From: Actinomycetes bacterium
GTDB taxonomy: Bacteria > Actinomycetota > Acidimicrobiia > Acidimicrobiales > CADCSY01
Reading direction: 5' to 3'
DNA: 28,279 nucleotides
Assembly (NCBI GenBank): GCA_025464025.1
Contig: JAODBP010000240.1
Location: 1 to 28,279 of the forward strand
Shown one piece after another: positions 1 through 6,378 of this stretch. Numbering within the stretch: the first letter of the stretch is position 1; every line of letters begins with the position of its first letter. Both the position numbers and the translations under genes were made by a program. Under the pieces are notes generated by a model. The model worked only from the letters and a program-made list of their open reading frames with translations. It ran no database searches and had not been told where the DNA came from.

Positions 1-50
1 GAACCGGCGACGGATTGACACCATTTTTGATGTCAATCCGTCGCCGGTTC
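1..50. repeat. Hairpin repeat, copy 1
   Basis: Perfect 20-base inverted repeat: left arm 1-20 (starts GAACCGGCGACGG), 10-base loop 21-30 containing five T residues, right arm 31-50. It starts exactly at the window edge, so it may be longer. Two related copies lie at 8886-8937 and 12204-12255. Relative to those, base pair 5/46 is C-G instead of T-A, a compensatory change that keeps the stem. It lies about 90 bases beyond the stop of the minus-strand zinc-ribbon gene. There is no T-run directly after either arm, so it does not look like a standard intrinsic terminator. Confidence 0.9.
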
Positions 51-112
51 GGGGAGCATCAGGTCCGGCGCGCCCAGGTCGTCCCCTCGGAGCGTCCTTC
101 GTCTTTCCGCGG
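51..112. repeat. Conserved flank of hairpin copy 1
   Basis: The 36 bases after the hairpin (51-86) match the 36 bases after copy 2 (8937-8972) except for three adjacent positions (58-60 atc versus gct). Weaker similarity continues (copy 1 agcgtccttcgt, copy 2 agcgtcttcgt) after a 4-base insertion in copy 1. Copy 3 lacks this flank. Read on the minus strand, both copies can encode the ending GTTWARRT followed by a stop (TGA in copy 1, TAG in copy 2) just before the hairpin. This could be the tail of a decayed mobile gene or chance. No gene is assigned to 51-142. Confidence 0.65.
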
Positions 113-142
113 AAACAGGAGGGGCGATCTCAGCAGCGCGGT

Positions 143-310
143 CTAGATCGAGGGCGAGTCGCCGCAGACGTGCTCGACGTAGGTGGGATCCTCGCCCTCC
201 ACGTCGCTCGGGATCTCGACGCGGAGCACGGTGAGGTTGCCCCGGTAGTGGGTGCTCACCCGCTCGCCGGCGAGCTGGGCGCCGCAGGAGGGGCAGCGGT
301 CGTCGGCCAC
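143..310 (-). CDS. Small zinc-ribbon protein, 55 aa
   Basis: Short minus-strand gene starting at GTG (310-308), one base after the TGA of the DUF2071 gene (314-312), so translation is probably coupled. The protein begins VADDRCPSCGAQLAGERV and ends TYVEHVCGDSPSI. The CPSC pair at residues 6-9 is a typical zinc-knuckle half; a later His and Cys (HVC near residues 47-49) could complete a metal site, although a second clear CxxC is absent. The rest is acidic and polar with no membrane segment. No named family is recognised. The one-base spacing, the metal motif and a codon pattern like its neighbours support a real gene. Its function is unknown; it may assist the DUF2071 protein. Confidence 0.6.
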   Translation of the reverse strand: MADDRCPSCGAQLAGERVSTHYRGNLTVLRVEIPSDVEGEDPTYVEHVCGDSPSI

Positions 311-311
311 G

Positions 312-1067
312 TCAGCCCCCGGTCCGGGTCGGCCAGCCGATGCGCACCTCGACCGAGCGGGAGTGGTGCACGAGGGGCTCCCCCACCGGCTGCGGCAGAC
401 CCGACGCCGCCACCAGGTCGTCGCGCAGGTGCAGCACCTTCCCCCGGCGCAGCGGCCACGGGTCGTGGAAGGCCCGGGCGTGGCGGAGCCCCGAGCGGGG
501 CGCGCTGTAGAGGGCCCACCGGGCCGTGAGGTAGTGGTCGAGGTCGGTCAACTCGTGGGCGGCGAACGGCTCGCCGATCTCGATGACGGCTTCGCTCCGG
601 GCGCCGCGGCCGGGATCGGGCCACCGACGGCGGCTGGTGTAGGCGATCGACGAACCATCGTGCACGAGCGACATCTTCGACCAGAAGTACGGCAACCGGT
701 AGGTGGCCCGGGCCACCACCACGGCGCCGAGCCGGGCGGCGTCGAGCGAGAAGAACCAGATCCCCGTCTCGCCGTCGCGCCCCCGCACGTAGGTGCGCAC
801 GTTGGTCTCGGCGAAGCGCGAGAACCACGGGACCGACCGCACGCCCGGCACGCCGACCTCGAGGAAGAACGGGACCAGCCCGACCCACGCCGAACCGTCG
901 AACGTCTCGACCTCGAGCCCGTCGGGCAGGAGCCGCTGGACCTCGGCCGGCTCGTAGCGCCAGTGCAGGAACGTCAGCTCGTCCCAGTGGTGGACCATGG
1001 CGGCCCGGTCGACCGGGGTGTCGCAGATCGGGCCGTGGCGGACGAGCTCGTCCATCCCGGCCAGCAT
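312..1067 (-). CDS. DUF2071 (YqjF-like) family protein
   Basis: 251-residue protein of the DUF2071/YqjF family. These are single-domain proteins of unknown biochemical role with an acetoacetate-decarboxylase-like fold. Family hallmarks visible are the early WDELTFLHWRYEPAEVQRLLP segment, the central WVGLVPFFLEVGVPG stretch, the NVRTYVRGRDGETGIWFFSLDA block and the YRLPYFWSKM motif. Length is normal for the family. Start chosen at ATG 1067; a second in-frame ATG at 1055 would remove four residues, and neither has a strong ribosome binding site. The gene begins 26 bases after the intradiol-dioxygenase-like gene and is followed after one base by the zinc-ribbon gene, so it probably belongs to one operon running from 3020 downward. 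The function within the operon is not evident. Confidence 0.88.
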   Translation of the reverse strand: MLAGMDELVRHGPICDTPVDRAAMVHHWDELTFLHWRYEPAEVQRLLPDGLEVETFDGSAWVGLVPFFLEVGVPGVRSVPWFSRFAETNVRTYVRGRDGETGIWFFSLDAARLGAVVVARATYRLPYFWSKMSLVHDGSSIAYTSRRRWPDPGRGARSEAVIEIGEPFAAHELTDLDHYLTARWALYSAPRSGLRHARAFHDPWPLRRGKVLHLRDDLVAASGLPQPVGEPLVHHSRSVEVRIGWPTRTGG

Positions 1068-1093
1068 CGCGCCCGGCCGAGCGGGCGCCCGAA

Positions 1094-1921
1094 TCAGACT
1101 GGCACGGTCAGGGCCACGGTGTAGCCATCAGCCACCGAGCCGGTGACCGTCGCCAGCTCCTTGGAGTACCCGTCGCTGAACACCATGTCGGTGTCGAGCG
1201 AGACGCGGGCCAGGTTCGAGACGCTCGCCTCGTAGCCGGTCTCGGCGTACACGGTGTCGCACGTGTCCTTCGGGAGGGCGACCTGCGACGTGGCGAGCTT
1301 CGAGCCGGCGGCCGTCGCCGTGTCGAGGTCCTGGTACACCTCGAAGTGGATGTGGGGCCAGCGGCCGTCGTAGCAGGCCGGGAAGATGCTGGTGAAGGTG
1401 ACCGTGCCGTCGCGGCCCGCGGCCTGCACGCCCCGCAGGTGGTTCTGGTCGGTCACACCCTGCGAGTAGAGCGAGTAGCCGCCCTCGCGGGTGCAGTGCC
1501 ACACGTAGATGGCGGCGCCGTCGACCGGCTGCATGCCGTTCTTGGTGTCGACGACGGTCAGCTCGATCGTCATCGGCACGCCGCCGGCGGTGCCCGACAT
1601 CGAGCCGAAGCTCTTCGTGATGTCCTTGCGGACGACGCCGGTCTCGGTCAGCACGTTGGGCCCGTTGGAGCCGTCGCCCGGGTAGGGGCCGGCCGTCTCC
1701 TCGGGGATGGCAGTGCCGTCCGACGCGGTGGTCGAGGTCGTGGTGGCCGCGGCCGAACCCCCGTCGGACGAACCGCAGGCGGCCACGATCGTGGCCAGGC
1801 CGGCGCCACCGAGCAGGGTGAGCGCTCCTCGCCGGTCCAGGACGCGGTGCAGGACGAAGTGGGGCAGGTCGGCGGCCAGACCCTCGTGCTCGTGGTCGTG
1901 ATCGTGGGCTTCCATGACCAC
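1094..1921 (-). CDS. Secreted intradiol ring-cleavage dioxygenase-like lipoprotein
   Basis: 275-residue protein of the intradiol dioxygenase-like family (relatives of protocatechuate 3,4-dioxygenase that carry an export signal). Residues 1-30 contain a His-rich stretch (HDHDHEHEG), then a twin-arginine-like DRRGALTLLGGAGL signal and a lipobox ending at Cys49 (IVAAC-GSS). A Ser/Thr/Ala-rich linker follows at about 50-75. The catalytic domain shows YVWHC (139-143), YSLY (149-152), Tyr184 and HIH (190-192); Tyr184, His190, His192 and an upstream Tyr match the expected Tyr2His2 non-heme iron ligands. It is therefore predicted to be an exported iron protein anchored outside the membrane; the true substrate is unknown for this subgroup. 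Start is GTG 1921, with a GGAAGG 11 bases upstream; ATG 1915 is an alternative. It follows the sterol-desaturase-type gene by 28 bases. Confidence 0.85.
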   Translation of the reverse strand: MVMEAHDHDHEHEGLAADLPHFVLHRVLDRRGALTLLGGAGLATIVAACGSSDGGSAAATTTSTTASDGTAIPEETAGPYPGDGSNGPNVLTETGVVRKDITKSFGSMSGTAGGVPMTIELTVVDTKNGMQPVDGAAIYVWHCTREGGYSLYSQGVTDQNHLRGVQAAGRDGTVTFTSIFPACYDGRWPHIHFEVYQDLDTATAAGSKLATSQVALPKDTCDTVYAETGYEASVSNLARVSLDTDMVFSDGYSKELATVTGSVADGYTVALTVPV

Positions 1922-1949
1922 AGCAGAGCGCGCCTTCCGCCGCGTCGGC

Positions 1950-3020
1950 TCAGCCGATCCTGGGAGTTCCCTGGGACCGCCGGGCGTAGGCCCACCCCGG
2001 GCCCCGCAGGGCGAACGAGAGCCGGTCGCGCCAGGTGGTCGAGGCGCTGATGTCGCGGACGACGTCGAGGAGCTCGTGGTCGACGACCTTGACCGGGTTG
2101 TGGGTCTCGATGTTGCGGGTCAGCCCGTAGGTGACCGGCTCGTCCTCCCGCTGGAAGGTGCCGAACAGCCGGTCCCACACGATCAGGATGCTCCCGTGGT
2201 TGCGGTCGAGGTAGCGCCGGTTGCTGCCGTGGTGGACCCGGTGGTGCGAGGGGCTGTTGAGCACCTCCTCGCCCGCCCCGATCGACCGGACCGCGTCGGT
2301 GTGGATCCAGTACTGGTACAGCAGGTTGATGCCCCGGGCCTGGAACACCAGGCCGGGCCGGACGCCGACGCGCGAGAGCAGGCCGTAGGGCACGTACACG
2401 CCGAGCGACTCGGCCACTGGCTGCCGCAACGCGGTCGAGAGGTTGTAGTGCTCGCTCGAGTGGTGCACCACGTGGTGGGCCCACAGCCAGCGGACCTCGT
2501 GCATGAAGCGGTGGTTCCAGTAGTAGACGAAGTCCCACCCGACGACGGCCGCCGCCCACCCGACCACGCCGCGACCGAGGTCGTGCCGCTGCCCCTTCCG
2601 CCACATGCGGGTGGCGGTGAACCGGTCGCTCACCGTCGAGCCCACGGCGACGATGCCCCCGCCCACGGCGATCGGACCGCTCACGGCGGCGACCTGGCGG
2701 GCTCGCCGGCGGGCGACCGGGCCGCCCCGCCGCTCGACCTGGTCGGCCACCGTCGTGGCCACGGCCGCGGCCGCGACGGTGCCGAGGAACGCCTTGGCGT
2801 ACCGGCCCCGGCCCGGCGTGATGCGCCGGACGAGCGCCCCGGTGAGCAGCGGCAGGACCAGCGAGCCGACGCCCATGGTGAGCGAGGTGGTGGTGTCGGC
2901 CCGCTCGTAGTCGGCCGGGCCCGGTCCCTCGGTCGCGGCCCGGCGGCGGAGGTACCGCCGCTCCACCTCCATCGAGCCGAAGTAGAAGGGCGTGGCGACC
3001 ACCGTCGGGTCCACCGGCAC
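1950..3020 (-). CDS. Sterol desaturase / fatty acid hydroxylase family membrane protein
   Basis: 356-residue membrane protein of the fatty acid hydroxylase superfamily, which uses a di-iron centre held by histidine clusters to hydroxylate or desaturate lipids. The clusters are visible: NHRFMH (169-174), HHVVHH (182-187), His240, HHRVHH (259-264) and His275. Hydrophobic segments occur near residues 47-65, 78-93, 112-130 and 150-168. The C-terminal IVWDRLFGTFQRE is also typical. Start is GTG 3020. It is the first gene of the minus-strand run that continues through the intradiol-like lipoprotein and DUF2071 genes, and a perfect inverted repeat lies 10 bases upstream of the start. The substrate (sterol, hopanoid, carotenoid or fatty acid) cannot be determined. 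Confidence 0.9.
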   Translation of the reverse strand: MPVDPTVVATPFYFGSMEVERRYLRRRAATEGPGPADYERADTTTSLTMGVGSLVLPLLTGALVRRITPGRGRYAKAFLGTVAAAAVATTVADQVERRGGPVARRRARQVAAVSGPIAVGGGIVAVGSTVSDRFTATRMWRKGQRHDLGRGVVGWAAAVVGWDFVYYWNHRFMHEVRWLWAHHVVHHSSEHYNLSTALRQPVAESLGVYVPYGLLSRVGVRPGLVFQARGINLLYQYWIHTDAVRSIGAGEEVLNSPSHHRVHHGSNRRYLDRNHGSILIVWDRLFGTFQREDEPVTYGLTRNIETHNPVKVVDHELLDVVRDISASTTWRDRLSFALRGPGWAYARRSQGTPRIG

Positions 3021-3029
3021 CCGTGCAGT

Positions 3030-3045
3030 GTGACATGCGTGTCAC
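3030..3045. promoter_or_regulatory. Inverted repeat GTGACA-tgcg-TGTCAC upstream of desaturase gene
   Basis: Perfect 6+6 inverted repeat with a 4-base spacer, ending 10 bases before the GTG of the sterol-desaturase-type gene, where its promoter should lie. Size and symmetry fit a dimeric repressor operator of the TetR/MarR/GntR kind. No regulator gene lies beside it, so the binding protein is unknown. Confidence 0.4.
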
Positions 3046-3060
3046 CGGGCCCACCGAGGC

Positions 3061-3100
3061 TCAGGCCGGACGCACCTGTCTCAGGCGGGACGCACCTGGA
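3061..3100. repeat. 20-base tandem duplication at the modC 3' end
   Basis: Two adjacent 20-base units (3061-3080 and 3081-3100) match at 17 of the first 18 bases (tcaggcCggacgcacctg versus tcaggcGggacgcacctg). The inner unit encodes the last residues and TGA of the ABC ATPase, so the second copy lies just beyond the stop. It looks like a simple slippage duplication. Confidence 0.75.
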
Positions 3101-4133
3101 GCTCGGCCGCCTTGGCCGTGGCGGTGACGCCGACCCCGACGGCCAGGCCGAGCTCGGCCATCGACGCCCGGGTCACCTCGGCCACGAGCGGGAGGTCGCC
3201 CTCGATCCGCACCCTCACCCGGTCGCCCTGGTCGTCGACCTCGGTGATGCGGCCGTGCCACCGGTTGCGGGCGCTGCCCTCGGGGTCGGTCCGGTGAAGC
3301 GAGACGGCTCGGGGGTGCAGCACGACGTGCACGTCACCGACGACGTCGTGGTCGGCGATCACCAGCTCGACGCCGGCCCCCAACGCCACCACGCCGTCCC
3401 GGGCCACGCCCCGGTAGAGGTTGATGCCGATGAGGTCGGCGACGTAGCGCGACCGGGGGTGGGCGGCGATGTCGACCATGGCCCCGGTCTGCACGACGCG
3501 ACCGGCCTCCAGGATCACGACGCGGTCGGCCAGGACCGAGGCGTCGACCGGGTCGTGGGTGACGATGAGGCGGGCGCCGGTCGAACTGGCCAGGTGGGCC
3601 CGCAGCTCGCGGCGGATGTCGATGCGGGCGCCGGCGTCGAGGGCGGCGAGCGGCTCGTCGAGCAGGAGCACACGCGGCTCGCTCACGATGGCCCGGGCCA
3701 GGGCCACCCGCTGGGCCTGGCCGCCCGACAGCTCGGCCGGTCTGGCCGTGGCCCGGTCGGCCAGCCCGACCCGGGCCAGCCACTCGTCGGCCTGGCGGGC
3801 CGCGTCGCGCTTGGGCACCTTCCGGGCCCGGAGGGCGAAGGCCACGTTCTCCCGCGCGGTGAGGAACGGGAACAGCAGGTAGTCCTGGAACACGACGCCG
3901 ATGGGTCGGCGGTGGGCCGGCACGAACGTGCCGGCCGCGGCGTCGTCGACCGAGACACCGTCGATGGTGATCGTGCCGGTGTCGACGGCGAGGAGCCCGG
4001 CCACGGCCCGCAGGAGCGTGCTCTTGCCGGCGCCGTTGGGGCCGAGGATGGCGACGACCTCCTCCCCCACGGTGAGGTCGACGGCGAGGTCGAAGTCGCC
4101 GACCTGCACGCCGATCGAGAGGTCGAGCGTCAC
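3081..4133 (-). CDS. modC: Molybdate-type ABC transporter ATP-binding protein (ModC-like)
   Basis: 350-residue ABC ATPase with a C-terminal TOBE region, the architecture of ModC/CysA-type importers. Walker A GPNGAGKS is at 31-38, the Q-loop Gln at about 83, the signature LSGGQ at 135-139, Walker B LLLDEP at 156-161 and the switch His at 193. From about residue 240 a beta-rich regulatory domain follows, which in ModC binds oxyanion. It starts at GTG 4133-4131, overlapping the permease TGA (4132-4130) by four bases. With that permease it should form an inner-membrane oxyanion importer powered by ATP. The molybdate assignment rests on the permease partner and TOBE domain; sulfate or tungstate is possible. 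No periplasmic-binding-protein gene is adjacent. Confidence 0.85.
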   Translation of the reverse strand: MTLDLSIGVQVGDFDLAVDLTVGEEVVAILGPNGAGKSTLLRAVAGLLAVDTGTITIDGVSVDDAAAGTFVPAHRRPIGVVFQDYLLFPFLTARENVAFALRARKVPKRDAARQADEWLARVGLADRATARPAELSGGQAQRVALARAIVSEPRVLLLDEPLAALDAGARIDIRRELRAHLASSTGARLIVTHDPVDASVLADRVVILEAGRVVQTGAMVDIAAHPRSRYVADLIGINLYRGVARDGVVALGAGVELVIADHDVVGDVHVVLHPRAVSLHRTDPEGSARNRWHGRITEVDDQGDRVRVRIEGDLPLVAEVTRASMAELGLAVGVGVTATAKAAELQVRPA

Positions 4134-4948
4134 CGGGCCGCCCCGAACCACCGGTCGCGCAGGGCGACGAGGACGGCGAGCGAGACGGCCAGCAGGACGA
4201 GGCTCAGGGCGATCGCGGTCGTCGGGTGGGCCTCGAGCAGGAGGTAGACCGCGAGCGGCGTGGTCTGGGTGACGCCGGCGATGTTGCCGGCGAAGGTGAT
4301 GGTGGCGCCGAACTCCCCGAGCGCCCGGGCCCAGGCCAGCGCGGTGCCGGCGGCGAGCGACGGGGCGAGGAAGCGCAGCGTGACCCGCCGGAAGGTGGTG
4401 AGCGGCCCGGCCCCCAGGGTCGCCGCCGCGTCCTCGTAGCGCGAGTCGATGGCCCGCAGCCCGCCCTCCACCGTGATCACGAGGAACGGCATGGCCACGA
4501 ACGTCTCGGCCAGCACCACGCCGAACCGGTTGAACGTGAGCTGGATGCCGAACGTGTCGTAGAGCCAGGGCCCGACCAGCCCGTTGCTCCGCCCGAAGGC
4601 GAACAGGAGGGCCACACCGCCCACGACCGGCGGGAGGACCATGGGCAGGAGGACGAGGGCACGGAGCAGCGCCTTGCCCGGGAGCCGGCTGCGGGCCAGC
4701 ACCCAGGCGATCGGGACGCCGAGGGCGATCGACAGTGCCGTCGACCACAGCGAGCACTCGAGCGAGAGGCGCACGGCATCCCGCGCCGTCTGCGAGGTCA
4801 GGTCGTGCCACAGCGAGCTCCACCCGGCCCGGCCCAGCAGGCCGAGCAGCGGGAGGAGGAACAGCGCCGCCCCGAGGGCGGCGAGCAGGCCGACCGGCCA
4901 CGGGACCCGCGAGGCGGGACGTCGTCGCCGGGTGTTCGTCGTCGCCAC
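4130..4948 (-). CDS. modB: Molybdate-type ABC transporter permease (ModB-like)
   Basis: About 272-residue inner-membrane permease with five to six hydrophobic segments, starting with VGLLAALGAALFLLPLLGLL. The family signature is clear: the EAA-type loop with ARALGEFGATITFAGNIAG near residues 210-230, and earlier LVLLPMVLPPVVGGVALLFAFG and VLAETFVAMPFLVITVEGGL. These match ModB of molybdate importers. Start GTG 4948 is preferred because GGAGG lies seven bases upstream; GTG 4954 sits almost on top of that site. The gene runs away from padR and feeds directly into the ATPase through a GTGA overlap. A ModA gene would normally precede it but only 88 bases separate it from the divergent leader/padR unit. 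Confidence 0.87.
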   Translation of the reverse strand: MATTNTRRRRPASRVPWPVGLLAALGAALFLLPLLGLLGRAGWSSLWHDLTSQTARDAVRLSLECSLWSTALSIALGVPIAWVLARSRLPGKALLRALVLLPMVLPPVVGGVALLFAFGRSNGLVGPWLYDTFGIQLTFNRFGVVLAETFVAMPFLVITVEGGLRAIDSRYEDAAATLGAGPLTTFRRVTLRFLAPSLAAGTALAWARALGEFGATITFAGNIAGVTQTTPLAVYLLLEAHPTTAIALSLVLLAVSLAVLVALRDRWFGAAR

Positions 4949-5001
4949 TGCCACCCCTCCCAGTAGTCACCGTGAGACTAGATGGCCGCCGCGACCGTCG
5001 G

Positions 5002-5031
5002 TTGACCGCCTGACAATACTGCGTATAGTAC
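5002..5031 (+). promoter_or_regulatory. Promoter with possible PadR operator
   Basis: TTGACC (5002-5007) and TATAGT (5024-5029) are separated by 16 bases, a good -35/-10 pair for a housekeeping sigma factor. The -10 overlaps an imperfect dyad, ATACT at 5016-5020 and AGTAC at 5027-5031 (4 of 5 pairs), resembling the ATAC/GTAT-type dyads bound by PadR proteins. This suggests autorepression of the downstream regulator. The expected transcript start at about 5036 is next to an ATG at 5037. Confidence 0.5.
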
Positions 5032-5036
5032 CTCGT

Positions 5037-5075
5037 ATGCCGAACCGTCGACCTGGCCGCGGAGCTGACCGATGA
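5037..5075 (+). CDS. Possible 12-residue leader peptide before padR
   Basis: ATG 5037 opens a short frame encoding MPNRRPGRGADR, ending at TGA 5073-5075, which overlaps the padR ATG (5072-5074) as ATGA. The ATG lies seven bases past the -10 hexamer, so it would be at or within a base of the transcript 5' end, as in leaderless actinobacterial mRNAs. The peptide is Arg-rich. It may simply bring ribosomes to padR, or the overlap may be chance, since a GGAG (5060-5063) also serves padR. Not recognised as any known peptide. Confidence 0.35.
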   Translation: MPNRRPGRGADR

Positions 5076-5647
5076 GCGTGCGAGGCGCCCTGCTGGCGCT
5101 GCTGAGCGAGGGTCCCAAGTACGGGCTCCAGCTGCGCCAGGAGTTCGAGGCCCGGACCGGCGAGGTGTGGCCGCTCAACGTCGGGCAGGTGTACACCACC
5201 CTCCAGCGGCTCGAGCGCGACGGCCTCGTCGAGTCCGACGACGCCGAGGACGGCCCCCAGAAGGGGTACCGCATCACCCCGGACGGCACCCGCGAGCTGA
5301 CCGACTGGCTCCAGACCCCGCCCGAGCTCGACCAGCCTCCGCGCGACGAGCTGCTCATCAAGGTGCTCGTCGCCACCCAGGTGCCGGGCGTCGACGTCCA
5401 CCAGGTCGTGCAGGTCCACCGCCGCCACCTCGTCGAGGTCATGCAGCGCTACACCGCGGTCAAGGCCGACGCCCCCGAGGACGACGTCGCCCTCGCCCTC
5501 GTCGTCGACGCCGAGCTGTTCCGCCTCGAAGCCGCCGTGCGCTGGCTCGACACCGCCGACATCCGACTGCGCGGCCGCACCCCCCGGGCGACCGCTTCGG
5601 CACCCCTCCGCCCGAAGGCCGCCGGCCGGCTCAAGGCCACCCGATGA
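5072..5647 (+). CDS. PadR-family transcriptional regulator
   Basis: 191-residue regulator with an N-terminal winged helix of the PadR type: MSVRGALLALLSEGPKYGLQL (helix 1-2), VGQVYTTLQRLERDGLVES (recognition helix, about 47-65) and the wing KGYRITPDGTRELTDWL. The C-terminal part (about 90-165) is helical, as in the dimerisation region of PadR-s1-like proteins, and the tail is basic. Members often repress an adjacent ABC exporter and respond to toxic small molecules. Here the stop overlaps the ATPase start as ATGA (5644-5647), which makes the transporter its likely target. The promoter upstream contains a candidate dyad at the -10, consistent with autoregulation. Confidence 0.9.
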   Translation: MSVRGALLALLSEGPKYGLQLRQEFEARTGEVWPLNVGQVYTTLQRLERDGLVESDDAEDGPQKGYRITPDGTRELTDWLQTPPELDQPPRDELLIKVLVATQVPGVDVHQVVQVHRRHLVEVMQRYTAVKADAPEDDVALALVVDAELFRLEAAVRWLDTADIRLRGRTPRATASAPLRPKAAGRLKATR

Positions 5648-6378
5648 CCGCGGCGATGCTGGAGCTGCGGCAGGTGTCGAAGGTCTACGGCGAGGGGTCG
5701 GCCGCCGTGCACGCCCTCCGCGACGTCGACCTCTCCGTCGCCCCCGGCGAGCTCGTCGCCATCATGGGCCCGAGCGGGTCGGGCAAGAGCAGCCTGCTCA
5801 CCATCGGCGGCAGCCTGGAGGACGCCACCAGCGGCGAGGTGCTCGTCGGCGGCGCGTCCCTCCAGGGGATGTCGCGCAAGGACAAGGCCCGGCTCCGACG
5901 GCGCTCGATCGGCTTCGTGTTCCAGGACTTCAACCTCCTCGCCGGGCTCACCGCGGTCGAGAACGTGGCCATGCCCCTCGAGCTCGACGGCACCTCGGCT
6001 CGCGAGGCCCGGGGGCTGGCCATGACCGCCCTCGAGGACCTCGGGCTGGCCGACCGGGCCGAGCACCACCCCGACGACCTGTCCGGCGGCGAGCGGCAGC
6101 GCGTCGCCATCGCCCGCGCCGTCGTGGGCGACCGCCGCCTCCTGCTGGCCGACGAGCCCACCGGCGCCCTCGACTCGGTCAACAGCGAGGCCGTCATGCG
6201 CCTCCTCCGGGAGACCACCCGACGAGGGGCGGCCGGCGTCGTCGTCACCCACGAGGCCCAACTGGCGTCGTGGGCCGACCGCGTGGTGTTCCTGCGCGAC
6301 GGTCGGCTGGTCGACCAGACGTCGCCGGCCACGGGGCCCGAGTCGCTGCTCGCCGCCGGCACCGACCCCCGCGCGTGA
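5644..6378 (+). CDS. ABC transporter ATP-binding protein (LolD/MacB type)
   Basis: 244-residue ATPase of the MacB/LolD/FtsE class, which pairs with FtsX-like permeases. Walker A GPSGSGKS is at 42-49, the Q-loop sequence is GFVFQDFNLL, the signature LSGGERQRVAIARA is at about 144-157, followed by LLLADEPTGALDS (Walker B and D-loop) and VVVTHE (H-loop). It starts at ATG 5644, overlapping padR by four bases, and ends GTGA-overlapped with the permease gene. The set of regulator, ATPase and permease in one coupled unit is typical of mechanotransmission or export systems for peptides, antibiotics or lipids; the substrate is unknown. Confidence 0.92.
   Translation: MTAAMLELRQVSKVYGEGSAAVHALRDVDLSVAPGELVAIMGPSGSGKSSLLTIGGSLEDATSGEVLVGGASLQGMSRKDKARLRRRSIGFVFQDFNLLAGLTAVENVAMPLELDGTSAREARGLAMTALEDLGLADRAEHHPDDLSGGERQRVAIARAVVGDRRLLLADEPTGALDSVNSEAVMRLLRETTRRGAAGVVVTHEAQLASWADRVVFLRDGRLVDQTSPATGPESLLAAGTDPRA

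Noticed and set aside
1..50. Classical intrinsic terminator
   Set aside because: The stem is strong but no T-run follows either arm; only the loop contains T residues.
1914..4247. 777-codon plus-strand open frame opposite the desaturase and modC genes
   Set aside because: His/Asp/Gly/Val-rich shadow translation without any domain, opposite clearly conserved genes.
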